Shown here piece by piece: positions 42,224 to 52,590 of a stretch of 64,000 nt of DNA. The notes beneath the pieces were generated by a model, which saw only the letters and a program-made list of their open reading frames with translations, made no database searches and was not told the DNA's origin. The position numbers were made by a program, and so were the translations under genes. The DNA comes from Paenibacillus larvae subsp. larvae (GTDB taxonomy: Bacteria; Bacillota; Bacilli; Paenibacillales; NBRC-103111), in NCBI RefSeq assembly GCF_002003265.1, contig NZ_CP019687.1, positions 248,001 to 312,000 on the forward strand. The letters are read 5' to 3'. How positions within the stretch are numbered: position 1 is the first letter of the stretch; the number at the start of each line of letters is the position of its first letter.

Positions 42224-44252
42224 ATGGAAATGATTTCGTTTTTTTTTTGTTTTTTTTCTTGCAACTATCTGCTCACTTATTTGTAAAAGATATTTTCCTT
42301 TATTTCCAATGCCCATCTTACAAGTTGGTCTAGGCATTTTAATAGGCCTTTTTCCAAGCTTTGATAAATTCCAATTTGAGCCGGAAATATTTTTAATCCT
42401 TATTGTTGCTCCACTTCTTTTTAATGAAGGGAAAAATGTAGATCTGGAATCCATATGGAAAAGCAAAACTAACATTCTCCTGTTATCATTTATTTTAGTT
42501 ATTCTAAGTGTCCTTGTATTAGGTCCATATATACACTGGCTGCTCCCAGCTATACCGCTTGCCGCTTGTTTTGCTATGGCGGCAGCACTTGGTCCTACAG
42601 ATGCGGTTTCTGTCGTTTCCATTTCCAAAACAGTGAAAATTCCTGGAAAAACATTGCATTTACTAGAAAATGAAGGGCTTTTTAATGATGCTTCAGGGCT
42701 TATTCTGCTTCAAACAGCTGTGATGGCATTGCTTTACGGGAGTTACTCTGCTACCGGACTTATTTCACAGTTAATCATATCAACTCTAGGGGGGATCATA
42801 GTCGGCGTCGGTATCGTTTTTGTTAAAAATCGTATTATTTCTGTTTTTAAGTTGCATCGAAGAGCAGATATTCAAATACATCTCATATTTGAATTAATTC
42901 TTCCCATTATCAGTTATATAGTAGCTGAGTTATTTCATTTTTCAGGGATTATCGCTGCAGTATCTGCTGGGATTATGTTTGCATTTGAATTTAAACGAAT
43001 TTCCCAAGCTGAGGCAGAAAGAAGTACCATCTCCCAATCAATTTGGGAAGTAATACTTACAATACTTAATGCATTTGTATTTCTTTTTTTAGGTGCACAA
43101 CTTCCTTCAGCGATTAAAAATATAAGGGAAATCCTTGAGACTCAGTTGACTTTGTTGGCAATCGTAGTTATTTCCATTACGATTTTAATTTTTTTGATTC
43201 GTTTTGTATTTATTGGTGTACTGATGCCAAAAGTAATAAAAGATAATAATAGCTATTCCCTCAAGAATCATTTAATCATTACATTTGCTGGAGTAAAAGG
43301 AACCGTGAGTTTAGCAGCAATTTTATCATTACCCGTTTATTTAAACTCTGGAAATTACTTCGAACAAAGAGATCTGATTATTTTTATTACTATGTGTGTA
43401 ATTCTACTTTCCATGGTTATCGGAAGTATCATGATTCCAATAATATCGCCTAAAATTAATCAAAAGGACCTTACTCCTTTAGTTATCGAAATATATGATA
43501 AGGTGATAAAACAACTGTATAAGCTGCGTAGAAACAGTGATAAAAAATCTGAGTACGATATGGTAATTAGTAAATACAGAAAACGTAAAGAAGAAGTTAT
43601 AGAAGAATATGCTTTAGGGAAATTTCCCAAAATTCTCCGAAAAGTCCGCAAACAAATGATGAAAATTGAAATGGAAGGACTAATGAAACTCTATAAGGCA
43701 AACAAAATCAGCTACCCAGCTTTTTCTAGGTATCAAAAGATCTTAAATATCATTAACACATTTTTATACAAAGACAAGCGGGTTAAGATAAAGTATTCAG
43801 GCAAACTAATTTTTATTATATTAAAGAAATGGTTGGGAAGGGGGGAACAGTTGACTCAGACCAGCGAGGATTTGTTTAAAGAAATAAAGTTTATTTTTAG
43901 TTACAACACAAAAAAAATAAAGAAAATGGAAGATAATGATTCATTAAGTGCCAACGAATATTTTGTCTTTCGTAATTTGCTGGAAGAGAGGATAGATATT
44001 AATAAACAATTGATGAAAGGTCGTTTTCTCAGCTCACAATTGGTTGGGATTCAGCTAAAATACATGAACCAGTTATTGGAAGGATTTGCTATAGAGCGAG
44101 AAGTTATTTCAGCCTACCACGAGGAGCACCTAATCAATAGTTATGAGCATGCTGAACTCATTCAAAATGTGGACACCATCGAATGGTATTCACTGGATCC
44201 CAATAGAAACATAACAATTTACAGATGGTTAAATAAAATCATTATCAAATAA
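42224..44252 (+). CDS. NhaP/CPA1-type Na+/H+ antiporter, start region out of frame across a T10 run
   Basis: The open frame from 42309 encodes 647 residues of a CPA1 antiporter: helices with AACFAMAAALGPTDAVSVVS, LENEGLFNDASGLILLQ (the ND ion site), FAGVKGTVSLAAILSLP and a long C-terminal cytosolic tail (about 400-647) rich in charged helices. The natural N-terminus seems to lie upstream at ATG 42224 (MEMISFF, then FFLATICSLICKRYFPLFP), but the T10 run at 42239-42248 shifts the frame by one. T9 would make it continuous. If translated from 42309 it loses the first helix. Either a phase-variable switch or a base-call error. Confidence 0.8.
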
Positions 44253-44272
44253 AGGTCAAGGTTGCCGTTGTT

Positions 44273-44569
44273 TTGATCTTCTCCATTGTTTTCCTTGTAC
44301 TGCCCATTATTTTCCCTCATAATCAGATACTTGATTGGGTACGTAATATTCTGTTTATTGCAATTTTAGCCGGTTTGCTTTATGACTTAAATGGTAAAGG
44401 CACCCTTTTAATTGATTTTTCCTTCTTATTGCATTCCTTTGAATTTTGTGTCTATTTTGTGAATGTTCCTTCATACAATGAAAGAAAGCATTTTCTAAAC
44501 ATCTGGGAACAATTGACTGTTTCTTTTTTCCATGTTAAGTTCATTTTTGCTGTTTTTTATTTTTATTAA
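44273..44569 (+). CDS. Possible small membrane protein after the antiporter
   Basis: A frame with TTG at 44273 gives 98 residues with two or three hydrophobic segments (FSIVFLVLPIIFPHNQILDW and FIAILAGLLYDLNGKGTLL). There is no good ribosome site, and the C-terminus is irregular. It may be a real small protein or an untranslated remnant. Not recognised. Confidence 0.3.
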   Translation: MIFSIVFLVLPIIFPHNQILDWVRNILFIAILAGLLYDLNGKGTLLIDFSFLLHSFEFCVYFVNVPSYNERKHFLNIWEQLTVSFFHVKFIFAVFYFY

Positions 44570-44593
44570 ATATATAGAAAAAGGAGTGACAAC

Positions 44594-45577
44594 ATGAAAG
44601 GCTGGAATAAGTTATTCCTTTCCTTTGTATGTGGGGCTTGGGTCCTGATGTTGGCAGCATGTGGGGGGAAAGAGGATCCGAACGATCATCTGGTAAAGGC
44701 GTTCGATCAACTGAAGGCAGCAAGCAGTTACGAATCTGAATCAACCGTAAAACTGAAAATTAATGCTCCTGACAAAGCTAAAGGAGATCCTCAGACGGAA
44801 GCGGCTGTTAAAGCACTTAATGATGCTAAAATCCAAGTGGTTTCTGTTGTAGATAATAAAAAGAAACAGAGCGAGTCCACAATCAGTGCAAGTATAAAAG
44901 TTCCGCCTGTCAGCTTCGATATCAAGCTGCCAGTCCTGGTAGATGAACAAAATGAGAAAGTGTATGTGCAGACAGATAATCTGTACGAAAACTTCAGCAT
45001 GTTCCTGCCTCCTCAAATCAAGGGCAAATTGCTTGAAATCGATACAAAAGATTCGAGCAGTCAGAACTTGAAACCGGAGGAAGTCGCCAAAATCCAAAAA
45101 GCGGCCCAAGAGGAACTGCTGAAAGCCGTCAAAGACAAAAAAATCAAATTGACGGAACAGGAAGTAACCAAAGAAGACAAAGACAAAAATATCAAGAACA
45201 AATATAAGGCGGAAGTTGATGATGCCGGCCTGAAAGAACTGATCACTAACATTCTGACCAGCACCTCCAAGGGACTTGGCCAGGAAGCTTCCCAAAAAGA
45301 TCTGGATGAATTGAAAAAGTCCATGAATGAAGCTACTTTTAAAAACACTTCTCTGGTAGCGGGTCTGGATAAAGACGATAATTTTGTTACAATGGATCTA
45401 AACGTTGGTATTGAAGCTAAAGCAGACGGTGAAACTTTCGGTATTGAGCTGGCTTTAAATTCTGCTTATTCCAAGATGAATCAAGAAGTCAAAATAACGA
45501 TCGATCCAAGCAAAGCCGATATCATCAAAAGCGATGAACTGGATAAATATTTTGGCAGCATGAAACACGAACTGTAA
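44594..45577 (+). CDS. Secreted lipoprotein of unknown function
   Basis: A 327-residue lipoprotein. ATG at 44594 has AAAAAGGAGTG ahead. The signal peptide ends in the lipobox MLAACGG (Cys23). The mature protein is lysine- and aspartate-rich with repeated beta-strand and helix patterns (VKALNDAKIQVVSVVDNKKK, EEVAKIQKAAQEELLKAVKD). It resembles the LolA/LppX-like or DUF6612-type lipoproteins of Firmicutes, but I am not sure which. It stands alone, with a hairpin after it (45674-45709). Confidence 0.72.
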   Translation: MKGWNKLFLSFVCGAWVLMLAACGGKEDPNDHLVKAFDQLKAASSYESESTVKLKINAPDKAKGDPQTEAAVKALNDAKIQVVSVVDNKKKQSESTISASIKVPPVSFDIKLPVLVDEQNEKVYVQTDNLYENFSMFLPPQIKGKLLEIDTKDSSSQNLKPEEVAKIQKAAQEELLKAVKDKKIKLTEQEVTKEDKDKNIKNKYKAEVDDAGLKELITNILTSTSKGLGQEASQKDLDELKKSMNEATFKNTSLVAGLDKDDNFVTMDLNVGIEAKADGETFGIELALNSAYSKMNQEVKITIDPSKADIIKSDELDKYFGSMKHEL

Positions 45578-45673
45578 GGTTTTGATAAGGAAGCTTACGA
45601 CTATGAAGATGAAGAAAGCACGGATACAGCCTTCGGAATCTAATGGTAATAAACAAAGCTTTGTCTATAGCTT

Positions 45674-45709
45674 AAGCGCTCTTCTGTATAAAGACAGGGG
45701 AGTGCTTTT
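45674..45709 (+). terminator. Terminator after the lipoprotein gene
   Basis: AAGCGCTC and GAGTGCTT form an 8-bp stem with one G-T pair around an 18-base loop, followed by TT-rich sequence. Confidence 0.6.
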
Positions 45710-45864
45710 GTTAGTTTATGGGGAAAACAGGAAGATCATTTTCTAAAATCTTTTGTTGACAACGGTAGTGAAAGGGAGTAATCTAAATACCGATTAAACC
45801 AATGGGAATTAAGAGTTTATAGAAAGAATAAAATATATAATTAGATTTGGGAGGTGGAGGTACA

Positions 45865-47181
45865 ATGAATTTGACTTATACAAGCTGGATTGTAACAGCC
45901 ATTCTTATAGGATTCTTGTACTTTTTGAAAAAGAAAAAAATCAGCTTTGGTATCCGTGTCCTTATTGCCATGGCACTGGGGGTTGCGGTTGGTATAATCT
46001 TCGGAAACCAGGCACAAAGCATTGGGGTACTCGGAAGCATTTATATTAATCTGATCATGATGCTGGTTATTCCTTTAGTTATTTCCTCTATTATTTCAAG
46101 TATGACTTCTCTGACGGATATAAAACAGCTAAAAACCGTAGGAGTAAAAACAATTGGTTTATTCCTGCTTCTTACGGCTATCGCCAGTGTAATCGGCATT
46201 CTGGTCGGTTTGGTATTTGATCCGGGTTCAGGCATCAGCATAGCGGATACTTCCGGATACAAAGTGCGTGAAGTTAATTTCACCGCGTTCCTTTTGGATA
46301 TGATACCGAAAAACCCTGTGGCCGAGATGTCCGCAGGTAAGATTATTCCAGTCATTATTTTTGCCATGATCATCGGGGTAGCGATTACCATTGAAAGTGA
46401 ACGTAAACCGGAAACTATGAAGCCTGTAAAGGACGTAGTTAATTCCTTTACGCAAGTCATGTTCCGTGTGACAAAAATGGTACTGAAGCTGACACCTTAC
46501 GGCGTTTTCGGCCTTCTGACGGCTATGGCCTCAAAATACGGACTTGGAACCCTGTTAGAGCTTGGGAAGTTTATTTTGGCGGTCTACGTGGCCTGCATTC
46601 TTCATACGGTCATTACGTATACCGGTTTTGTCGGCCTGGCCGCTAAAGTGAACCCGCTGAGATTCTTCCGCAAGATTTTTCCGGTTATGGTGGTCGGTTT
46701 TACAACAAGAAGCAGCTACAGCACTCTGCCGGTTACGATGAAGACTTTAACGGAAAGGGTTAAAATCTCCGAAAGGATTGTCAGCTTCGTGGCTCCGCTT
46801 GGTGCCACCATCAATATGAATGGATGCGGTGGCTTGTACCCTGCAATTGTCTGTATTTTCATTGCTAAAGTATATGGTATTGATCTTACGTTTACGAGTT
46901 ACCTGCTTATTGTTCTTACCTCTGTCCTGGCTTCGGTAGGTACAGCAGGAGTTCCGGGAACAGCCTCCATTATGGCTACTGTTGTCTTGTCGAGTGCTGG
47001 TCTTCCGGTTGCAGGAATTGCCCTTGTTATGGGGATTGATGCAATCGTGGATATGGCCCGGACAGCCGTCAACGTCACCGGTACAACCGTTGCGGCCCTT
47101 ATTGTAGGGGAGAGCGAAGGAGAATTTGACCGCGAGGCGTTTAACCGGGAAGATGATACGCTTCAATTGAACCCTTCCTGA
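45865..47181 (+). CDS. Dicarboxylate/amino acid:cation symporter (TcyP/cystine type)
   Basis: A 438-residue DAACS-family symporter. ATG at 45865 lies within GGAGGTGGAGGTACAATG. Core motifs are GFTTRSSYSTLPVTMKTL (serine-rich HP1 hairpin), APLGATINMNGCGGLYPA (the NMNGxG helix 7 Na+ site), TAGVPGTASIMATVVLSS and DAIVDMARTAVNVTGTTVAAL. Similarity to the cystine transporter TcyP is my reading; glutamate or other acidic amino acids remain possible. It ends with a strong terminator. Confidence 0.82.
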   Translation: MNLTYTSWIVTAILIGFLYFLKKKKISFGIRVLIAMALGVAVGIIFGNQAQSIGVLGSIYINLIMMLVIPLVISSIISSMTSLTDIKQLKTVGVKTIGLFLLLTAIASVIGILVGLVFDPGSGISIADTSGYKVREVNFTAFLLDMIPKNPVAEMSAGKIIPVIIFAMIIGVAITIESERKPETMKPVKDVVNSFTQVMFRVTKMVLKLTPYGVFGLLTAMASKYGLGTLLELGKFILAVYVACILHTVITYTGFVGLAAKVNPLRFFRKIFPVMVVGFTTRSSYSTLPVTMKTLTERVKISERIVSFVAPLGATINMNGCGGLYPAIVCIFIAKVYGIDLTFTSYLLIVLTSVLASVGTAGVPGTASIMATVVLSSAGLPVAGIALVMGIDAIVDMARTAVNVTGTTVAALIVGESEGEFDREAFNREDDTLQLNPS

Positions 47182-47198
47182 TCAAATCCGCATTTAAA

Positions 47199-47229
47199 AA
47201 CCAGAGCTATTCGGCTCTGGTTTTTTTCC
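47199..47229 (+). terminator. Rho-independent terminator of the symporter gene
   Basis: AACCAGAGC and GCTCTGGTT pair around TATTCG, followed by T7. Confidence 0.92.
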
Positions 47230-47294
47230 ATGGAGAATTTGCCGGAGTTTCGGGTTGGGGGTTTACCGGTTTCCGAACTCATCTCCGGGTTTTT

Positions 47295-47384
47295 TTAAAT
47301 CGTTCGGATGACGGTCTCAGCCAGAATAAGAAGAAGCAGGATTGAACCATAGACGCCGATTATATAACTGGTCTTATACGCCAT
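47295..47384 (-). CDS. 29-residue membrane peptide
   Basis: A short minus-strand frame begins MAYKTSYIIGVYGSILLLLI and continues LAETVIRTI, one hydrophobic span. GAAGGATTTGG precedes ATG. It lies about 85 bases after the lanC end. No family recognised. Confidence 0.4.
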   Translation of the reverse strand: MAYKTSYIIGVYGSILLLLILAETVIRTI

Positions 47385-47469
47385 ACCAAATCCTTCATTT
47401 AAAACAAAAGCTTACCAGTCAAAATTTCTTGATCTGAAGAGTCCGGGCTATAAACACTTTGATAGAAAA

Positions 47470-48815
47470 TTACGTGATCAGTAAAACTTGATCCCACTCC
47501 GGTTCTTGTGTACTGCAAAGTCCAAGAAGTGCGAGAACCGTTCCTGCAGCCCCTTGTAATAACCCGGGACTATGCAATACAGATGTTTCATGCTCTGTCT
47601 TAATTACTTCGCTAAAGCCAAAGGGAGTATTCCGGTCAAACGATTCCAAAATACGCCACGCTAAACGTTCCCGAACAACATTTAGTTGATCATCCCCGCT
47701 TTCTGCATACATGCGCTGCGTCATCTGGAGCAGACCGCCAAAACCGTGGCAGAGTGTTGGTGCATGTAAGTTCCAATCCTCTTCAGGACGGTGGGCTAAT
47801 GCGATAAATGTTTCAAGGGAGAGCCGGATTCATCAAGTGCCTTACCTGCCAGCCAAAGTGTACGGGCAACTCCCGGGCTCCCATAGCACCAGGCTTCACG
47901 CTGCCAACCCGATCCGCCAAGTCCCGTCTGCTGCTCCTCCCAGGCAACCCGTTGCGGCCAAAACGGGCCATACCTGTCTTCTTGTTTCCACTCCAATAAC
48001 CATTCGGCAATCCTTCGGATAGCTTGGCTCTGTCCGGGAACTTCCACACCCGCGGATAGAGATAGCGAAAGTAAGGCCAGTGGTCCGGGAATGCCATGAG
48101 CAACTCCACAATTATAGTTACCGGAAGGAAAGTCGATCTTCTCCTGCGGCAAAACCAGATGCGAGGCCGGGATGTGCCAACCGGGAACTGATTGTCCGTC
48201 TACGGTCTTATTTTCACTTAAGCGTACCAAATATGTTAAAACCTCGCACAGTACTTTCCTTAATTCCGGTTGCTCAGCAAAGGCTAATAAGTATCGTCCA
48301 ATTCCGGTGAACCCTTCAAAAACATCATAATCGCCCATATGCACACCGTTCTCTAAATGAAGCATAGCTTGACTGAGATTCCGCTGATAATGACGCAGGA
48401 AAACTCCCTGCAACGTTTGTATGAAACCCTGATAGCGGATACCGCCGCGGGATAATGCCCGAACCGCTATGGCTATGCCTGACAAACCTCCCCATAGTGA
48501 GAGCGAAGACAATTTTTGTGCTTGTATTATACACTGTAACTCTACCAAATGGGAGTGTCCGATCACGTCCCAATCTTCACCCGGAAATAACCGGTCCAAC
48601 TCACCGAATAATATGCACAGACCCGGATAACCAGTCGCAAGATCCAAATCGGACCATACAGGACCAGGACGACCGAATCTTTCCTGTGCAGTCTTGGACA
48701 ACTCACGTACCAATGAAGGTTCCGACAACCTTCCGGCAACATCCCGTGCACAACTTTCAATGGCATGCTGTAACTCGAGTGAATGAATTGGTTGCCAAGA
48801 CTTTGCATTATTCAT
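47470..48815 (-). pseudogene. lanC: Lanthionine synthetase LanC, one-base frameshift near the C-terminus
   Basis: The LanC cyclase would add Cys thiols to dehydrated residues of the peptide. ATG at 48815 (AAGGAG 10 bases upstream) opens MNNAKSWQPIHSLELQHAIE. The zinc ligands appear in order: GNYNCGVAHGIPGPL (Cys), EAWCYGSPGVART (Cys) and, in the next frame, NLHAPTLCHGFGGLLQMTQR (Cys-His). The frame ends at 47796 unless one base is added to the C run opposite 47817-47819; it then runs to 47470 (SLETFIALAHRPEEDW). So the last third, including the final ligand, is out of frame. It overlaps the lanB end by 8 bases. Confidence 0.82.
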
Positions 48816-51800
48816 GTATTTCATTCTCCTTCGCTTTCCGGTTCCCGCGTATGTACTGCAGATTATATAGTGTATGAAGTGCCAACGTAAGAACCTTTTT
48901 TCACGACGGCGGTCAATGCCAAGCATCCGGTTCAAGTGCAGGTGGATCATACTGGACAGGATATTATAGAAGCTGTTGTAAAGCAATCCGTCTTCCTCTT
49001 GGTCCCTTACCGCCTTCTGGTATTGCCGCAGAGCATGGCGGCGGGCTTTCATCCCCTCATAAAGTATTTTTCCGTCACGGTGTTTCAAGAGATTCTCCCA
49101 ATCATGAAACGAATCCCCGAGACTCAGGTACAGGCGGCGTTCTTTTCTGAACTCCTCAAGGTATTCTTTTCGAAACGCCATGCTGTCAAGTAACTTTAAT
49201 TGATCGGCGAACGGCACGTTGAATTGTTCCATAATGTCGATTACGCTGATTGTTCCAATCATCTCCATTGACAGCCCGATTTGTCCGGTCCTTTTTAACC
49301 CGAGCCACAGTGCAGTCGTCTGGCTATCGGTTGCAAAAACCGATTCGGCAAGCCCTATCAACGCAGGACCGCCATAGCGTTCGATCTCCGGTTCATAAGT
49401 ATCCACCACTAGACGAGTTAGGAGACCTTCCTGCTGCAGGTAAAGCGCCCATCGGTATACCTCCGGAAGAAGTTCAGCAGTCAGACGTTCCGAATTACCG
49501 TGAAAACGCAGGCGAATATGAGGTTCTGGATCTGCATAACGCATAAAGAAAAATTGATCGGCCTTTCCTTGCTTTAATATTCCTTCACAGAAGGTTCTCA
49601 GCATAAAGCCTATAAACTCTTCCTCTCGGCTGTGCAGACCGTACAATTTCAGAAACATCCAATTGCTGCCGGGCATGTACTGACGCTCCGCTTGAGGTAT
49701 GAAGGGCAACCGGGATTGCTTTATCTGCTCAATCGAAGTCTCCCTGGCAGTTGGCACCGTCCGGACAAGCGGGAAAACAACTTCAGTCAAATGATGCCCA
49801 TCCGGGCTCTCCGCCCAATGCTCATCCAGTTCAGCTCCCGCTTCGGTCAAAGTTAAAGCCTGTCCCTCATTGAGCTTTGCAAAATCACGTTGTAATTCCC
49901 GGACATGCAATGGATGATCAAGATCAAGAAAAATCCTGTGATCCGCCATAGTTAAGTATACATACTGTGGGACATTCCAATCTGAACGCCATTTTGCAAG
50001 TAATTGACGGAATCTTTCATCCGAAACTTTGGGTTCGCAGGCTAAAATGCGACTGTCAAGTTTCCAGCGGGCCAGTGACAATACCGTCCGGCCATAACGT
50101 AAGCGCGGGCACATCGGGGCATGCTCAAGTGATCCCCAGGTAAAGGGTTTCTAATTGCATGTACGCATGATGGACAACTCTCGCAAAAAGCGGTAGACGT
50201 TAGGAGTGTGCATAAAATTTAGCATATGTAAAGTCACCGGAATGACTTCTTGGCCCAATGACTTGGATTTTAAATAAAAATGATCCATCGTACTGCCTAC
50301 CATTAAATCAGTTAGAGGCAAAGAGATCTTTTCCCCTTCAGATGGATTGGTGCCCATTACTACCTCATAAGGCCTTATATTCGTTGAAAGTGCAACATTT
50401 GCGGCAAGTCCGGCGTTCGGAAGATAAACCACTTCCGCAAATACCGCATCTGGATGCAGCGACTGTTCATATTTCTGAATTTCTGCCAGAGACGTATGCT
50501 CTTGTTCGGTCATAAACCGGACGAATCTTCCAAAGGTTTTGCCCGCTCCTTGCGATCCCGGATTTGGACCGAGTATCAGGCGATAGTTACCTTGCTCTAG
50601 CGACGACTTGTCAGGAGATGCTATTGTAAAATAAAGCTCCAATGACATTGGTGCCTCTTTGGGATTATCCGGAGTCACATGTACAAGCTGCTGAATATGG
50701 TCTTCAGTCAGTTCTACTTCTATCTCGCCACGATGCAGCGCCTGTGTCATCCAGAGTAATAAAAGAGCATCAAGCTGGCTGTTTGCTGCTATTATTTCCT
50801 GCCTGCGTCTGCTTGGAGGATACTCATATCCGGCTGGAGCACCCAGTCCAAGATCCGGGTCAAGTAATTCTAGTAGAGGCACTTCCCGCTGGAGGCCGTA
50901 ACGTTCTGTAAATTCTTCCCGATACGCCTCCAGGTTCGCTTCGTCTACTGTCTTTACACTCAGCAACCAAAGGACTTCAGCCGCCTTGGCGACTTCTTCT
51001 CCGATCCCATGCGGAAGCTCGGCAGCCTGCTTGTTAAGCGAGAGGTCAACCTGGATCGGATTTTTCGCATCTGCCAAGCTTCTCATTTGTGCCGCCAGTT
51101 TCCGGTAAACAGCCTCACCCTCTCCAATTTCCAACCTGTCATAAGCATCCAGCTGCTCGGCAATAGCCTGCAGACTTTGTTTTTCTTCGTCGATTCCTTT
51201 AATATTCGCAAGACGTTCCCGCAGATAATCAAAAGGTGACTCAATCATTAATGGCGGCCGCAGTTCACTTATTAAAAATTCCTGCTGAAACATCTGCCAT
51301 AGAAATCTGATAATTTTCTCATCAGGAGTATCCGGATATTTCTGCTTAACCCGGTCGGCCAATTCACAGAATAGAACAGGACGTTCAGCCTCCTGTAATA
51401 CGAATTGAACTACAGGGGTTAATCGGATAGAGGCACTTTCCATTTGTGACATCGTTTCAATTTCCCGTTGTCCATATCGGGTCACATACGGCAGCTTTGC
51501 CCGTGAACCAGTGAAATAAACCATTGAATTTGAACGAACCCGCAATTGTAATACCAGGTCTAAATCGGCCTCCAATTTTCGTACCATTTGCATTAACCAG
51601 CTCATATCCGGCCTGGATTGCTTCTGGTGGCCAGAAACTTCTCCCATGGCCACATTTGCCTTATTCCCAAACCTTCCAAAACCTACGGCAGAACATAGAC
51701 CATAAGGTGTCGGTCTCGTCGTCATCCTTAACATATACCGTAAAAACCCTTTAATAGCCTGATCCTGTTTCCGTGGTTGATCCATATTTGTTAAGTTGGG

Positions 51801-52034
51801 CAAAGAATCAAGCAAAGACAGGCTGGTGACGGCAATTGCTTCCCGTACAACAGGATCGTGTGACTGGTCAATCAGGGGTCCAAGTATCCCCGGCTTCCCG
51901 GATTCAGTTAGTTGTTTATATTTTTCTATAGATAATAGCGGAGTCCGTACCATGAAAAAAGGAAGCGGTTGGAAGAAATTTTTATCTTGACCCGGTTTTG
52001 CATGTGGATCTGGAATTTCTCTGGTCAAAGTCAA
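48808..52034 (-). pseudogene. lanB: Lanthipeptide dehydratase LanB, interrupted by an amber codon and a frameshift
   Basis: A full class I dehydratase of about 1,075 residues can be read. The first part (52034-50151) has the family opening FQPLPFFMVRTPLLSIEKYK and RYMLRMTTRPTPYGLCSAVG. TAG at 50151-50153 then stops it, in phase with KPFTWGSLEHAPMCPRLRYG, a conserved stretch where NW is expected (TGG to TAG). The second part has the elimination-type domain (WMFLKLYGLHSREEEFIGFM, FFMRYADPEPHIRLRFHG). One base is missing in the A run opposite 48896-48901, after which the natural end VLTLALHTLYNLQYIRGN follows. An apparent LanB-LanC fusion is an artefact of this shift. Confidence 0.85.
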
Positions 52035-52091
52035 ATTTTATCATCCCTTCTGTCCAGGCTCATTAATCATTCAATCTATATAAATAGCAGA

Positions 52092-52125
52092 GAAACACCA
52101 AAGGAATTCATTCCTTTGGTGTTTC
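52092..52125 (-). terminator. Perfect 16-bp hairpin between lanA and lanB
   Basis: GAAACACCAAAGGAAT and its exact complement flank a two-base spacer. It lies 26 bases after the lanA stop and 58 before lanB. No T run follows, suggesting a read-through or processing hairpin that favours precursor mRNA, the same layout as at 19850-19884. Confidence 0.8.
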
Positions 52126-52150
52126 GGTTCACATTTCATTTACTTCCGGC

Positions 52151-52276
52151 TTAGCAGGAGACACAGAAAGATAACCAGTTTTTAGAGTGCCCGGTGTAAC
52201 CAACCTCTTGATTGGAGTTCTCCTCCTCGTTCATCATCTCAATTTGGACATCCAGTTCAAAGATATCATTTGCCAA
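52151..52276 (-). CDS. lanA: Class I lanthipeptide precursor
   Basis: A 41-residue precursor, begun by TTG at 52276 with GGGGTG upstream. The leader MANDIFELDVQIEMM has the F-x-L-D box used by LanB enzymes. The core, somewhere after EENSNQEVG, is YTGHSKNWLSFCVSC, with Thr and Ser residues that could be dehydrated and two Cys for rings, one at the C-terminus. It is shorter than nisin-type cores. The gene is intact although lanB and lanC are damaged. No protease, exporter or immunity genes are nearby. Confidence 0.82.
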   Translation of the reverse strand: MANDIFELDVQIEMMNEEENSNQEVGYTGHSKNWLSFCVSC

Positions 52277-52325
52277 TGTAAACACCCCGTTTATTAGAAT
52301 TGTAGGAATTATATTCCTCGAACCA

Positions 52326-52354
52326 AATGTATCTATTAATCTATTAATTGTCAA
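52326..52354 (-). promoter_or_regulatory. Candidate lanA promoter
   Basis: TTGACA (opposite 52349-52354) and TACATT (opposite 52326-52331) are 17 bases apart, about 50 bases ahead of the lanA start. The spacer carries a direct repeat of TTAATAGA. Confidence 0.6.
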
Positions 52355-52590
52355 CACTTGTAAATTGTAAGTATAGTATAATTGCTTTAGTATAAATGAA
52401 ATATAATCGTTTAATCCTTGAGCTGCCAAGGATATTAATTAGTTTTGAAAGAATTGTGAATTTGCCTGAATATGGATCATTTTTAACCTCCAAATAAGAA
52501 TAATTTAGTAAAGGAATGTACCGGAATTGCCCGGAGAGCTGAATGGGTATATGATCATTATGAAGACAAACAAACGGGAGGAGAACACTC

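Noticed and set aside
47796..50114. A natural LanB-LanC fusion protein of 772 residues
   Set aside because: The joint residues (RFLRWHFIHYIICSTYAG) do not match either family, while adding one base in the A run opposite 48896-48901 gives the normal LanB end and the LanC ATG has its own ribosome site.
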